A stretch of DNA of 64,000 bases from Rhizomys pruinosus (lineage: Eukaryota > Chordata > Mammalia > Rodentia > Spalacidae), in NCBI GenBank assembly GCA_009823505.1, contig VZQC01004719.1:1532563-1596562 (forward strand). The letters are read 5' to 3'. Below the pieces are notes generated by a model. The model was not told where the DNA came from. It was given only the letters and a program-made list of their open reading frames with translations, and ran no database searches. Both the position numbers and the translations under genes were made by a program. Below, in pieces: positions 1 to 10,600 of this stretch (positions are counted from its first letter, which is position 1; the number at the start of each line of letters is the position of its first letter).

Positions 1-232
1 TTTTATTTATTTCTGTATGTGTATGAATGTACTGTCTGCATGCAAGTCTGTGCACCCGTGTCGTGCAACGCTGCGGAGTTCAGAAGAGGGTCTCGGATTC
101 CCCTGGAACTGGAGTTCTCCTGGAATTGGAGCTTCAGACGGTTCTCAGCCGCCATGTGGGTGCTGGGGATTGAACCTGGGTCCTCTGTAAGAGAGGTCGG
201 CGCTCTTAACCGCTAGGCCATCCCTCCAGCCC
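1..232 (-). mobile_element. B2/B3-type SINE, left end at window edge
   Basis: Read on the minus strand this begins GGGCTGGAGGGATGGCC and carries a tRNA-like Pol III B box (GGTTCAATCC). It then has the family's CCAGTTCCAGGGGAATCCGA segment and ends in an A-rich tail that appears as T-rich plus-strand sequence at the window start. Several CpGs survive, which points to a fairly young copy. It abuts L1-D ORF2 sequence. Its tail may continue outside the window. Confidence 0.9.
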
Positions 233-1516
233 GAGTATACGTTTTTAAAGTAATCCCGTATGATTGTCTACATCTTTTCATTGTCTGTTGTGATATTTCC
301 CCTTTCATCACAGATTTTATTGACTTGGAGTTGTTCCTTCTTTCTTTTGGTTAACTGGGCTAGAGGTCTCTCTTCTTTATTCTCTCAAAGAACCAGCTTT
401 TGGAATCATTGATTTTTTTTGTATGGTTTTCTTTGTTTCTATTTCATTGATCTATGCTCTGATTTTTTGTTATTTCTTCTTGTCTGCTGCGTTTAGTGTT
501 CATTTGCTGTTGTCTCTCAAGTACTTTTAGCTGCAATGTTAGATAATTCACTTGCAATCTTTCTGTTTTTTTTTTTTTTTTTTTTTAATGTAGGCACTTA
601 GAGCAATAAACTTCCTTCTTAGGAATGCTTTTAAAGTGTCCCATAGGTTTTTATGTGTTTTATTATCATTGTCACTCAGTTCCAGCAATGTTTTTATTTC
701 TTTCTTTATTTCTTCCTTGACCCATTCATTATTCAGGAGAGTGTTGTTTAGTCTCCATGTGTTCTTGTAGGCTGTAGGGTTTATACTTGTGGTGATATTG
801 AGTTTCATTGCACTGTGGTCTGATAGAATGCATGAGAATATTTCAATCTTTTTGTATTTGTTGAGTTTTTCCCTGTGGCCCAGTATGTGGTCTAGTTTGG
901 AGAATGTTCCGTGGGGTGCTGAGTAGAAAGTGTATTCTCTGATGTTTGGGTGGAATTTTCGATAGATGTCTGTTAGGTCCATTTGGTGTATTGTATCATT
1001 CAATTTAGATGTCTCTCTGTTTATACTTTGTCCTGTTGATCTGTCTAAAGGACTTAGTGGGGTATTGAAGTCCCCTACTATTAGTGTGCTGTGGTTAATC
1101 TGAGTCTTGAGATCCTGAAGAATTGTCTTTACAAAGTTTGTTGGGCCAGCGTTTGGTGCATATATATTCACGATTGTGAGATCTTCATCATCAATTGTTC
1201 CATTAATGAAGATGTAATGGCCTTCTTTGTCTCTTTTGATTTCTTTTGCTTTGAAGTCTATTTTGTCTGATATTAGAATAGCAACACCAGTTTTCTTTTT
1301 GTTACCATTTGCTTGGAATATTTTCTTCCATCCCTTCACCTTAAGTTTGTGCCTGTCCTTGAAATTGAGATGGGTTTCTTGTAGTCAGCATGTAGATGGA
1401 TTTTGTTTCCTAATCCATTCTCCCAGTCTATGCCTTTTGATTGGGGAGTTCAGCCCATTAATATTTAAGGTTATAATTAGAAGATGGATGTTGTTTCCTT
1501 TGACCTTATTATCCGT
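233..1516 (-). pseudogene. LINE-1 ORF2 5' part (endonuclease and linker), copy L1-D
   Basis: This is the N-terminal part of LINE-1 ORF2, which in intact elements encodes the AP-type endonuclease that nicks target DNA followed by the reverse transcriptase. An open stretch at 548-1339 carries endonuclease signatures: NIYAPNA, GDFNTPLS (catalytic Asp) and SDHSAMKL (catalytic His). It runs on into the NNEWVKEEIKKEIK linker. The start region near 1514 reads ACGGATAATAAGG where sister copies have ATGGATAATAAGG, so the start codon is lost. A 21-nt T run (566-586 on plus) breaks the frame after the linker, and a SINE at 1-232 cuts the copy before the RT core. It lies downstream of the ORF1 remains in one L1 and is non-functional. 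Confidence 0.93.
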
Positions 1517-1519
1517 TTG

Positions 1520-1869
1520 CACTTTTGGTCTCTGATTCTACTCCTATGGTTACGTTTTTATTAGTTTCTTTTCCTAGGTGTTTGAGGATAGTTGCTCCTC
1601 TCTTCTGCTCTTTGATTTGCTTCAAGTATTTCCTGGAGTGTTGGTTTTCCGGACATGTATTCTATCATCTTGTTTATGTCTGGAAGATTTTTCTCTCTCC
1701 TTCAACTGTAATCGACATTTTTGCTGGGTAAAGTATTCTGGGTAGGCATCCATAGTCCTTTAATACTGGGAATGCTTTGTTCCATGTTATTCTTGCTTTC
1801 ATGGTTTGCGCCGAGAAGTCACTTGTAATTCTGATGGGTTTCCCTTTGTATGTGACTTGTTTTTCTTTT
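1520..1869 (-). pseudogene. LINE-1 ORF1 C-terminal part (L1-D), split by a MaLR insertion
   Basis: This is the C-terminal domain of LINE-1 ORF1, the RNA-binding chaperone. Recognisable blocks are VTYKGKPIRITSDFS and ARITWNKAFPVLKDYG, followed by LYPAKMSITVEGERK, which also occur in the plus-strand copies at 17.7, 38.3 and 44.8 kb. The frame is broken several times towards the end. Its N-terminal half lies at 3903-4726 on the same strand; the two halves are separated by the LTR element at 1875-3902. The join falls in the ATREKQ region of ORF1. Confidence 0.92.
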
Positions 1870-1874
1870 GCGGC
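1870..1874. repeat. 5-bp target-site duplication, left copy
   Basis: Plus-strand GCGGC faces ATGGC at 3903-3907. Both fit an ancestral GTGGC in the ORF1 codons that other L1 copies keep as GCCACAAGAGAA on the sense strand. Five bases is the usual duplication for ERVL/MaLR elements. Each copy has about one change from the inferred ancestor. Confidence 0.7.
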
Positions 1875-2228
1875 TGTATTAGTCACTTTTCTGTTGCTGT
1901 GAAAAAACACCATGACCAAAGGAACTTATTAAAGGAAGAGTTTATTTGAGCTTACTATTGATGGTTCCAGGGAATTAGAAGAGTCCATTGTGGCAGGAGG
2001 CATGGCGGCTGCAGTGGCATGCCGAGGGTCACATCTCACAAAGAGCACAGGAAGGAGAGAGAGTGACTGGAGACTGTGAGGCTTGTTAAACTCACTAAGC
2101 CTGCCCCCAGTGACATACTTCCTCTAGCATGGCCACACCTCCTAAGACCTCCAAGAACCATGCCACCAACTGGAGACAAATGTCTGAATAATTAAAGCCT
2201 ATGGGGGACACTCATTCAAACCACCACA
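1875..2228 (-). repeat. MaLR 3' LTR
   Basis: On the minus strand it runs TGTGGTGG to CTAATACA. It carries an AATAAA polyadenylation signal in CTCAAATAAACTC and the conserved GGTCATGGTGTTTT motif near its end. It is about 18 bp longer than the 5' LTR, mainly through extra sequence around 1970-1995 (plus strand GGAATTAGAAGAGTCC). Confidence 0.88.
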
Positions 2229-2240
2229 TTCCACTCCCTG
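2229..2240 (-). other. Polypurine tract of the MaLR element
   Basis: Directly upstream of the 3' LTR on the minus strand is AGGGAGTGGAA, a purine-rich run at the place where plus-strand DNA priming is expected. The second copy keeps the same feature as AGAGAGTGGAA just before 32506. Confidence 0.7.
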
Positions 2241-2411
2241 GCCCCCATAGGCTCCTGACCATATAAAATGCAAAATGCATTTAGTCCAACCTTAAAAGTC
2301 CCCATAGTCTTTACCAGTTTCAATGCCATTCAAAAGTCTACAGTCCAAAGTCTCTTCTGAGACTCAGGCCAATCTCCTAAACTGTAAGCTCCTGTAAAAT
2401 CAAAAGACAAA

Positions 2412-3407
2412 TTACATACTCCCAATGTACAGTGGAACCGAATATATATTCCCATTCCAAAAGCAAGGAATAGAGGCATAGTGAGGAAATACTGGACCAA
2501 AACAAGACCAATAACCAGCAGGGCAAAAACCAAGTCCAGTAGATCCATGTTCAACTTCTGGGACTTTACTTCCAAAGGGCTTAGATGGCTCAGCTCTTCC
2601 AGCTTTGCTTGCAACATACATCTCTTTCTTAGGCTGGTGCCACTCCCTGTATGCAGCTCTCCTTGGCAAATATCTCAATGGTCTGGCATCTCGAATGTCT
2701 TCTTGGGGTCTCAGCTGCCAACCAGGCTTCACATTCACAGCTTCACGCAATGGCCTATCAGGGCCTTCTTTATTCAGGGACGCCCCTGCTACACTTTTCC
2801 TGGCCTCTGTGGCTCTCTGAAACCGTGGAGGAAGAACTGATGACCCCTTCACTCTTGTAAACTTCATGCCTCTAAAGCCAGCACCATGTGAATGAAATTG
2901 CTGAATCTGGCTGTAAGTTCGGGATGGACTCTCTCCTACTTTAACCACATTTGCAATTTTTCTCTGCCCTGGACATGTTGGAGGATTAGCTGGGTGTGGT
3001 CTTGCTGTGAAAGTACTGATTCTGTTGTTTACTTGTAAATCTTGAGGCCTCTCCTTAATCGCTTTAATCTCCTTATGAAAGGGAGCCTCTCCTTCACATG
3101 CCTTGGCCACACCTTTAATCTTCCTAGTGTACTTTTCAGATCCAAACAGTACATTCTGCATTTCATTCTGCCTCATTTGCTCTTTTTCACTGTAGATCTG
3201 TATAATATTCACCATTAAAAGCCATGCCACCATTTCTACATTAGTCTGTCTTGAAATATCCTCTGCCAAAGACATTAGTCCATTGATTTTCAACTTAGCA
3301 TCAGGCAAGCATTTGGGCTGTGGGCAAACTTCTGCCAGACTCTTTATCAAAATATCCCAGTTGCTGCCTGTCTTTATTTTCCTCTGGAACCACATTTTTT
3401 GCAGCAA
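2412..3407 (-). pseudogene. MaLR internal-region open frame, function unknown
   Basis: An uninterrupted frame of about 331 codons fills most of the internal region. Its nominal first codon is TTG; the first ATG follows a few codons later. Recognisable blocks are DISRQTNVEMVAWLLMVN, TYSQIQQFHSHGAGFRG and EDIRDARPLRYLPRRAAYRE. It is rich in basic residues in the second half and ends with an aromatic, partly hydrophobic tail. I see no protease, RT or zinc knuckle. MaLR internal regions are known to carry long frames without pol, so this may be a gag-derived or captured product. Homologous codons persist at 31.8-32.3 kb. It overlaps a second frame upstream (3301-3561) by about 107 nt in a +1 relation, which may reflect an old indel. 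Expression is not shown. Confidence 0.6.
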
Positions 3408-3561
3408 TGCTTTCTTCCAGGCTTCTACTAGAATGTTCTGTTAAGCTCTGCTTACAGTAGTCAACAGCTTTTCTAGCCCAAAGTTCCAAAGTCTTCCACA
3501 TTTCTCCAAACATCCACATGGTCAGGTTCTTCACAACCAACAACCCACTCTCTGGTACCAA
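3301..3561 (-). pseudogene. MaLR internal upstream frame, 86 codons
   Basis: This frame begins right at the primer site (first codon TTG, no ATG) and contains NLTMWMFGEMWKTLELWA, then SLEESIAAKNVVPEENK. It is probably the 5' part of the same ancestral frame as 2412-3407, now one base out of phase. Known function: none. The inference is that an indel in the overlap split one gene; the alternative is a programmed shift, for which I see no slippery sequence. Confidence 0.45.
3543..3560 (-). other. Primer-binding site resembling tRNA-Leu
   Basis: A few bases after the 5' LTR, minus-strand TGGTACCAGAGAGTGGG matches the complement of a leucine tRNA 3' end (TGGTACCAGGAGTGGGG, from memory of tRNA-Leu-TAA) with one extra base. 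Leucine priming is typical of ERVL and MaLR elements. Confidence 0.65.
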
Positions 3562-3566
3562 ATAAC

Positions 3567-3902
3567 TGTATTAGTCACTTTTCTGTTGCTGTGATAAAAC
3601 ACCATGACCAAAGGAACTTATAAAAGTAAGAGTTTATTTGAGCTTACGATTGACAGTTCCATTGTGGTGGGAGGCATGGGGGCTGGAGCGGCTAGCCGAC
3701 AGTCACATCTTGCTAAGAGCACAGGAAGCAGAGTGAGTGACTGGAGACCACAAGGCTTGTTAAACTCACTAAGCTTGCCCCCAGTGACATGCTTCCTCTA
3801 GCATGGCCACACCCTCTAAGACCTCCAAGAACCGTGCCACCAACTGGAGACAAATGTCTGAATACTTAAAGCCTATGGGGGACACTCATTCAAACCACCA
3901 CA
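3567..3902 (-). repeat. MaLR 5' LTR
   Basis: This 336-bp LTR is read on the minus strand, with TG...CA ends. It has AATAAA near its 3' part and differs modestly from the 3' LTR. That divergence, with the many breaks in the host L1, argues for an old insertion. Confidence 0.88.
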
Positions 3903-4726
3903 ATGGCCTTCAGAATTTTATCTTTGTTTTGGGCATCTAGCATTTTGACTATGATATGGCATAGGGAGTTTCTGATCTTGTCTATTTGGAGTCCTATGTG
4001 CTTCTTGTATTCGAATGGGTTTGTCTATTTTTAGTTTGGGGAAGTTTTCATCTATTATTCTGCTGAAGATCTGATCAATACTATTATCTTGAGATTCTTC
4101 TCCTTCCTCTATTCCTATGATGTGGAGGTTTGATCTTTTCATAGTGTCACATACTTCCTGGTTGTTCCACTTTTGTGAATTTTTAAATTTTTCATAATCT
4201 TTATTTGAGTTTTTTAGCTGCTCTGTGTTATCTTCCAGATCTGATATTCTTTGTTCTGCTTCCTCCATTCTATTTCTGAAGCTTTTTCCTTTCCTTTCTT
4301 CTTGATTGGATGAGTGTTCTATGTCTTTTTTCATTTCATCCTGTGATTTCCTTAATATATCAATTTCCTTTTTGAGCTTCTCAATCTCTTCTTGGTGCTC
4401 CTTACTTCATTGGTTGGCTTCCTTTTTCAGTGTTTCTACCTCCTTAAGGTGTTTGTTTTTTTCTCTGTCTAGTTCTTTCTGGAGTTTTTCAATCCCTTCT
4501 TTTAGTTCTTTTCAAACTTTGTCATTGTATCCCTCTAGGTACTTTTTGAGGTTTTCATTCTCTCTCTTTAGTTCTCTGAATTCTTTATTTTCTTTAATTT
4601 CTCTGTATAGGTCTGCAATTATTCCTGTAAGGTCTGTATCTGGGGTCACCTCCAGGGGATCCCATTGTAGCTATCTCCTACCGGGTTGGTAGAGCTTGAT
4701 GCAGAATTATCCTGCACCATTCCCAT
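3903..4726 (-). pseudogene. LINE-1 ORF1 N-terminal part (L1-D)
   Basis: This is the N-terminal and middle part of ORF1. The start is ATG at minus 4726-4724 in CACCATGGGAATGGTGC, equivalent to ATGGGAAAGGTGCAG in L1-C. The coiled-coil region is Glu/Lys rich and broken by stops (for example around 4400-4520). A cleaner stretch at 3918-4334 holds MEEAEQRISDLEDNTEQLK, KWNNQEVCDTMKR and IIGIEEGEESQDNSIDQIF, which are the start of the RNA-recognition-like domain. It ends at the MaLR junction and resumes at 1869. Confidence 0.92.
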
Positions 4727-5450
4727 GGTGTCCCTTCACAGTGACACTGGCATGTGGGTTTCCCTTTTGTGATTCAAATCTCAAATGCCTTTTCAGGGTG
4801 TTGAAGGCTGAAAGCTTGTTTTATTTTGCTTACCTCCTTTCTATGCTTTTTTTTTTCTTCTTTTATTCCCCCCTCCTTGTTTATGGAGTGTTGACTTGTC
4901 TACGTTTCAGGCTTTCATTTTTGTTTATATATTGGATATTGGAAGTCTACGTCACTCGTCCTTTCCTGTTCTGAAGGTTCTCCTAATTCACTGGACACTC
5001 TCTCCTCAATTCCAGTTGTTGGCAGGGCGGGGGGGGGGTCGTTTCCTGACTTAGCCTGTGCCCCGGTACCTACCTGGAGCAGTGGCGGGCTGCTCCAGGT
5101 GATCCTAGCAGGTCTGAAACCTGAGTCCCAGACACATGACTTGACTATGGCACCCAAGCAAGACCCAAACCCAGGTTCACTTCTTGGCTACTAGGGGGAG
5201 GGGCAACCCAGCTGGGCAGCCACACTCTGTGGAGGCTTAGGGCTCCAATCTAGGCCCACCAGCCACTAGCACCTCTGCCACAGATCAGCAAATCAATTGT
5301 CCAGCACCCTGAGAGTCAATGCCCTAAGTTTTTACCTGCCTGAAACAGTGGCAGGCTGCTCCAGGTTATCCTAGCAGGTTCAGAACCTGGGCCCCAGACA
5401 CATGACCTGACTATGGCACCCAAACCCAGGATCGCTTCTGGCTACCTCTC
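4727..5450 (-). promoter_or_regulatory. L1-D 5' UTR with two promoter monomers, period about 266 bp
   Basis: Sequence upstream of ORF1 contains a direct repeat: GGCTGCTCCAGGT at 5088-5100 and 5354-5366 (plus-strand reading), each followed by ATCCTAGCAGGT and CCAGACACATGAC. This is the arrangement of rodent L1 promoters, where tandem monomers drive transcription into ORF1. The two units differ at many sites. A G9 run lies near 5030. The 5' end near 5450 abuts ERV1-like sequence. No monomer of this type occurs at the other three L1 5' ends in the window. Confidence 0.75.
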
Positions 5451-5499
5451 ATCAATTTCTATCATGGGATTGAACTGGACTGCCTCTTTCTACCAAACG

Positions 5500-6650
5500 A
5501 CTCTACCTCTCCCCCTGTGTTCTCGCATATCATTTTTTCACCCATTCTTTTTTAGTCATGTCTGTCTGCCAAGTCCCCCTCTTGGGCCCTGACATCCTCA
5601 GCCACTTCCAGGCAACTGTGTCTCTATTCCTCACACCCTCTCCAGACTCTCACCTTCTTTTATCCCTAATAGCTTCCCAGGTCTACACCCTGGATTGACC
5701 AGCTTTTGCCCTTCCTGTTACTGTCAACCCACAGGTCTGGGACATTTCCACTCCACTAATTACCTCCCACCACCCAACAGTCCTGATAGACCTCAAGGAA
5801 CCCACCTGTTTTCCTTCCAGGCCTGTTTCCTATTTCTGAAACCTACCACCATGGGCTCAAGCCTAGCAATACCTGCCGCCTATCTCCACTAAGTAACCCT
5901 GCAACACCCCATTCTTCCAGTTTTTAAGCACTTACAGTCTAGTTCAGTATCTCTGCCCTAACCCTCAAACCTCAGTCTCCCATTTCATTGTCCTGATCTT
6001 CTTTACTGTGCCTCATGCTTCCTTTTGCTTTAATATGGGAGGATCCAGACACAAGGTCTGAAGAACAGCTTATATGGACAGCCCATCCTCAGGGCTTCTA
6101 GGATAGCTCACACTTCTTTGGCCAAGCCTTGGCCCAGGATCTCTCCTCCTTTCACTCTGATCTTAATGCACTCTTTCAGTACTCTCAGGTCAGATCAAGT
6201 CAACACCATATGAGACCTAAAGCCTCCAGAGACAGGAAACCACATCCTCTCCTTTCTAGGTTTGGTGGGCTTCTTCCATCACTGGATCCCAAATCTTGCT
6301 GTTACATCTGAACCCTTGTACCAGACAGCTAAGGAGACCCCCACAGGACCTCTCTCCCATCTCACCACTGTCCACTTCTCTCTCCTTAGGATCCCTCCTG
6401 GCTGCCCCTACTTCTTCTTAGGATCCCTCCTGGCTGCCCCTACTTTGGTTCTCCTGGACTCTTCATCCCCTTTCTGCGTCTTTACAGACAGAAAGTTGGG
6501 AATGGCCACAGGGTCCTTAGCCCAACCCATTGGGCCCTCATACTGGGCAGTAGCATTTCTCTCCAAACAGCATGACCCCACTATCTTTCTCTTTTCCCCT
6601 CCCTGCTCCTACCTCAGTGGAGTCCACAATCACTGACCTGATCTCTCACA
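5500..6650 (+). pseudogene. Degraded ERV1 (gammaretrovirus-like) pol relic
   Basis: Short in-phase blocks resemble class I retroviral pol in the right order. NPQVWDISTPL (from about 5722) fits the protease/RT junction, GQALAQDLSSF (about 6119-6150) fits the mid-RT palm, and GFFHHWIPNLAV with EPLYQTAKE (about 6265-6335) fits the RT connection; SLAQPIGP and AVAFLSKQHDP (about 6500-6575) fit the start of the RNase H region. Where the catalytic YVDD should be (about 6175) the frame reads QYSQVRS, so the active site is gone. There are many stops and deletions, and a 32-bp tandem duplication at 6386-6449. No LTR or env is securely visible. It is a dead fossil. Confidence 0.72.
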
Positions 6651-7620
6651 CCAAGGAGCAATGTTCTCCTTAAAAATTTATCTCTTAAGTCTCTTCATCC
6701 TAGGTAGATTGGACCCCACATCATCATCCTTTCTTCACCATCAGCAGCCAAACTTCTAGGCCAGACACACTGGTATCATTTGTCCAGACCCAAGAGAGAC
6801 ACAACCCAGAATGGATGATCCATCAAACAGCTGGGACCCATTATTGTCGGGTTATCCAGAGACTCTCAAGGACAGCTCTGAATGGTCTGGTATGACAGCC
6901 AGCTTTCACCTTCTGTACTTTCAAACTTCCTCTTCTCCTCCTGCTACCACAGGTACCAGTCTCTGACATGTCTGCCTGTATTCCCTTTGTCTTGTTATTG
7001 TCTCAATCTTCACCCTACCTGGTGATGCTGTGCCAGATTGGACATACTGCTGGCATGTCCATGCTTGGGATACCTGGACAGATGAAACTGGAGAGCCCAC
7101 TTTTAGACCCTGTCCTCCAACCAAGATCATCCAACAGCAAGAGGACCCCCCTCTCTAAACTCAACCAGGAGACTCCTGATCTTAGTACCAGGACTCCTTC
7201 ACTTCTTGCAGGAACACATCCAGGAGGTCTCCAGAATAGTCTTTATACTACTACACCCCTGTGCCCACAGCCCTGCCTACTCCCAACTCTCCCACACTGC
7301 AAGATCGCAGATCAGCAGGAAGAAGCCAGAGCAGAGTTGTTGCCACCTAGACCTTAAGAGTTTGGGATGTTAGGTTGGGCCAGGGAGAAAGCCAAGATGG
7401 CAGAGACTGGAAGGAATTTTCTTCTTTTTCACTCTAGAGCTTGCATTTTCCCGACCCCTGACCTGGCTAAATTGGGCAGATTCCAACAGTATACCATCTC
7501 CCCACCTCTCAGAAATGCATTTCTGCATGACCCTCCAGATGGATGGCTGTGAGTTGGCCCAAGAGTGAGTACATTTCCTGGAGTAAATGTCTACCTTTAT
7601 TTACATTATTATTATTGGTC
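6651..7620. other. Possible continuation of the ERV1 relic; unclassified
   Basis: This C/T-rich stretch continues the base composition of the pol relic and may contain integrase/env or LTR debris, but I could not recognise a motif. From about 7369 a TG-starting, more purine-rich stretch (TGTTAGGTTGGGCC) could begin an LTR, but no matching end or duplication was found. The only sizeable plus-strand frame (6968-7357) has no recognisable family signature. Confidence 0.3.
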
Positions 7621-10600
7621 TTTTCTTTCTTTTTTAAATTAAATTTATTTTATTTTATATTATTCCAAAATATACGTATATATACTCCACACATAATTCA
7701 AAATTACAAATTCTGAAAATAAACTATAGGTTGATTCCTAAACACATTTAGATTCACATTTTAACAGTAAAGTTTCATGCCGGTAAAAAGAAATTTATAT
7801 TCTTTTTTTTAGAATATGAATACATATCTTCCATGCATATACGGTAATTACAATGTGTAAATACAAATAGGACAATTCTTGGGGCTGGAGAGATGGCCTA
7901 GCGGTTAAGAGCACCGACCACTCTTGCAGGAGACCTGGGTATGATCCCCAGCACCCACATGGTGGCCTAGAACCGTCTGAAACTCCAATTCTAGGAGAAC
8001 TCCAGTTCCAGGTGAATCCGACACCCTCTTCTGACCTCCTCGGCATTGCACGACACGGGTGCACAGACTTGCATGCAGACAGTACATTCATACACATACA
8101 TAAATACATAAAATTAAAAAAAAATTAAAAATTAAATTTCTAAAAAAAAACAAAAAACTAAAGAAAACAACAACAACAAAAAAGTATAGGACAATTCTAG
8201 ATCCCATTTATAGATTCACATTGTAATAGCACTGTTGCTGTCAGGTATAATGAAATATCATAATGAAGTTGCTCAGTTTCCTTGCCAACTGGGGATTTGG
8301 TGTTAGCATCAAAAAATGAGGGACACCATTCACCTTTTTTTTTTTTTTTCTGAGACTGTGTTACTTCACTTAGCATAATTGCTTTGAGATCCATCCATTT
8401 ACCAGCAAAGCTCATGATGTTATCTTTCTTTACCGCTGCATAGAACTCCATTGTGTAGATATACCACATTTTTGTTATCCAGTCATCAGTTGAGGGGCAT
8501 TTGGTTTAGTTCCCAAATCTTTGCTACTGTGTAGACAGCTGCAATAAACACAGCTGTGCATGTATCTATGTGGAAGGATGCATCTTGTGGGTATATACCC
8601 AGGAAGGGTATGGCTGGGTCAGGTGGTAGGCTCATTTTGAGTTTTTAAGGGTTCTCCACAGCTTTCCAGAGTGGTTGTATCAGTTTACATTCCCACCATC
8701 AGTGGATGAGTGTGCCCCTTTCCTCACAACCTCAGCAACATTTGTTGTCTTTTATTTTCTTGATCTTGGCTAGTCTTATTGGAGTGAGATGATACCTTAG
8801 GGTGGTTTTAATTTGCATTTCCTTAATTATTAATGATGTTGAATACTCTTTAAGATGTTTCTTAGCCATCTTTATTTCCTTACTGGTGAAGTCTCTGTTC
8901 AACTCTTTACTCCACCTTTTGAGTAGGTCATTTTTCTTCTTTGTTTTTTAAGTAGCTTATATATTCTGGATGTTAATGCTTTGTCAGATTATCAGTGGTG
9001 AAGGTTTCCTCTCACTCTGTGGGTTTTATCTTCACTTCCTTGATTGTTTCTTTAGCTGTACAAAAGCTTCTGAGTTTGATGACGTCCCACTTGTCAGCTG
9101 TTGTCCTTATTTCCTGTGCAACTGCTATTTAATTTAGAAAGTCTTTTCCTACACCTATGTCTTATAAGTTGCTGCTGACTTTTTCTTCTATCACCTTCAG
9201 GTTTCAGGTTTCAGGTTGAGATCTTTGATCCACTTGGAGTTTATTTTTGTACAGGGTGAGAGGTAGGGGTTTAATTTTGTTCTACAAATGGTAATCCAGT
9301 TTTGCCAACACCATTTGCTGAAGATGCTATCTTTCCTCCACTGAGTTTTTTTGGCCCCTTTGTCAAATATGAAGTAGCTGAAGTTATATGAGCTCAAGTT
9401 TGGATCCTCAATATTGTTCCATTGGTCAATGGTTCTGTTTTTTTTTTTTTTTTTTTTCTTTTTTTCAGTTCCATTTTTTTTTTTTTGCTGTCTTATGACT
9501 ATAACCCTTGTAAATTAGCTGTAAAGTCTGGTAATGTAACCCTCCTGTATTGCACTTTTCACTCAGGGTTGCTTAAGCTATTTGGAGTCTTTTGTTTTTT
9601 CCATATGAATTTAAGGGGATTTTTTCTAAGTCTGTGAAAAAGCTCATGGGGATTTTGACTGGGATTGCATTGAATCTGTATATTAATTTGGGTAGAATGG
9701 ACATTTTTACTATATTAATTTTTCCAATCCATGAGCATGGGAGGCCTTTCCATCTTTTGATGTCATTTTCAATCTCCTTCTTCAGGGTTTTAAAATTTTT
9801 TTGTGGAGGCCTTTGGTGTTTTTGGTTAAGTTTATTCCTAGGTATTTTTTATTTTTGAGGCTATTGTGAATGGCAAGGTCTCCTTATATCCCTTCTCCAG
9901 TTCCTTATTGTTGGTGTAAAGGGAAGCTACTGATTTTTTTTCTAGGTTTATTTTTTATCCTGCTACTTTACTGAAACTTTTGATTATTTCTAAGAGCTTT
10001 CTGGTGAAGTTTTTAGCTTCCCTTAGGTAAACTATCATATCATCTCCCAAATGGGATAGTTTTACTTCCTCTTTTACAATTATTACTCATTTAATTTCAT
10101 TTTCTCAGCTTATTACCCTGGCAGCATTTCAAGCTCTATATTGAAGAGAAGTGGTGGTAGTGGACAGCCTTGCCATGTTCCGACCTTTAAGGGGGAATGC
10201 TTCCAACATTTCTCCATTTAGGATGATGTTGGCTGTGGGTTTTTCGTATATGGCTTTGATTACACTGAGGAATGATCCCTCCAATCCAGCTCCCTTAGGA
10301 ATTTAAGCATGAAGGGATACAGGATTTTGTGAAAAGCTTTTTCTGCATCAATGGAGATGATCATGTGTTTTTTGTCTTTCAGTTCTTTTATGTGTTTTAT
10401 GATATTTATTGATTTACCTATGCTGAACCATCTCTGCATCTCTGGTATGAATCCAACCTGGTCATGATAGATGATCTTTTTGATCTGGGTCTTTATGTGA
10501 TTTTTAACTATTTTGTTGAGAATTTTTGCATCTGTGTTCATTAATGATATGGGTCTATACTTTCCCTTCTTGTTTGTGTCTTTGCCTGGCTTTGGTATTA

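Larger units (their letters stand above)
1875..3902 (-). mobile_element. Complete MaLR-type (MT-like) LTR retrotransposon inside L1-D ORF1
   Basis: This is a 2.03-kb non-autonomous LTR element read on the minus strand: 5' LTR (3567-3902), leucine-type primer site, about 1.34 kb internal region with one long frame, polypurine tract, then 3' LTR (1875-2228). The LTRs begin TGTGGTGGTTTGAATGAG and end GTGACTAATACA. The 5-bp duplication, Leu primer site, LTR length and total size match the mammalian ERVL-MaLR group, and the LTR resembles rodent MT-family LTRs as I remember them. It inserted into L1-D and is therefore younger than that L1. A second, partial copy lies at 31.78-32.87 kb on the plus strand. 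Confidence 0.88.

Noticed and set aside
1227..1731. Plus-strand frames of 102 and 68 codons
   Set aside because: They are the antisense of L1-D ORF2 and ORF1; low-complexity Phe/Leu/Ser-rich translations are shadows.
2481..2860. Plus frames of 119, 71 and 69 codons
   Set aside because: Antisense of the MaLR internal region; the minus frame is longer and conserved in the second copy.
4306..4692. 128-codon Ser/Phe-rich plus frame
   Set aside because: Antisense of the ORF1 coiled-coil region, not a gene.
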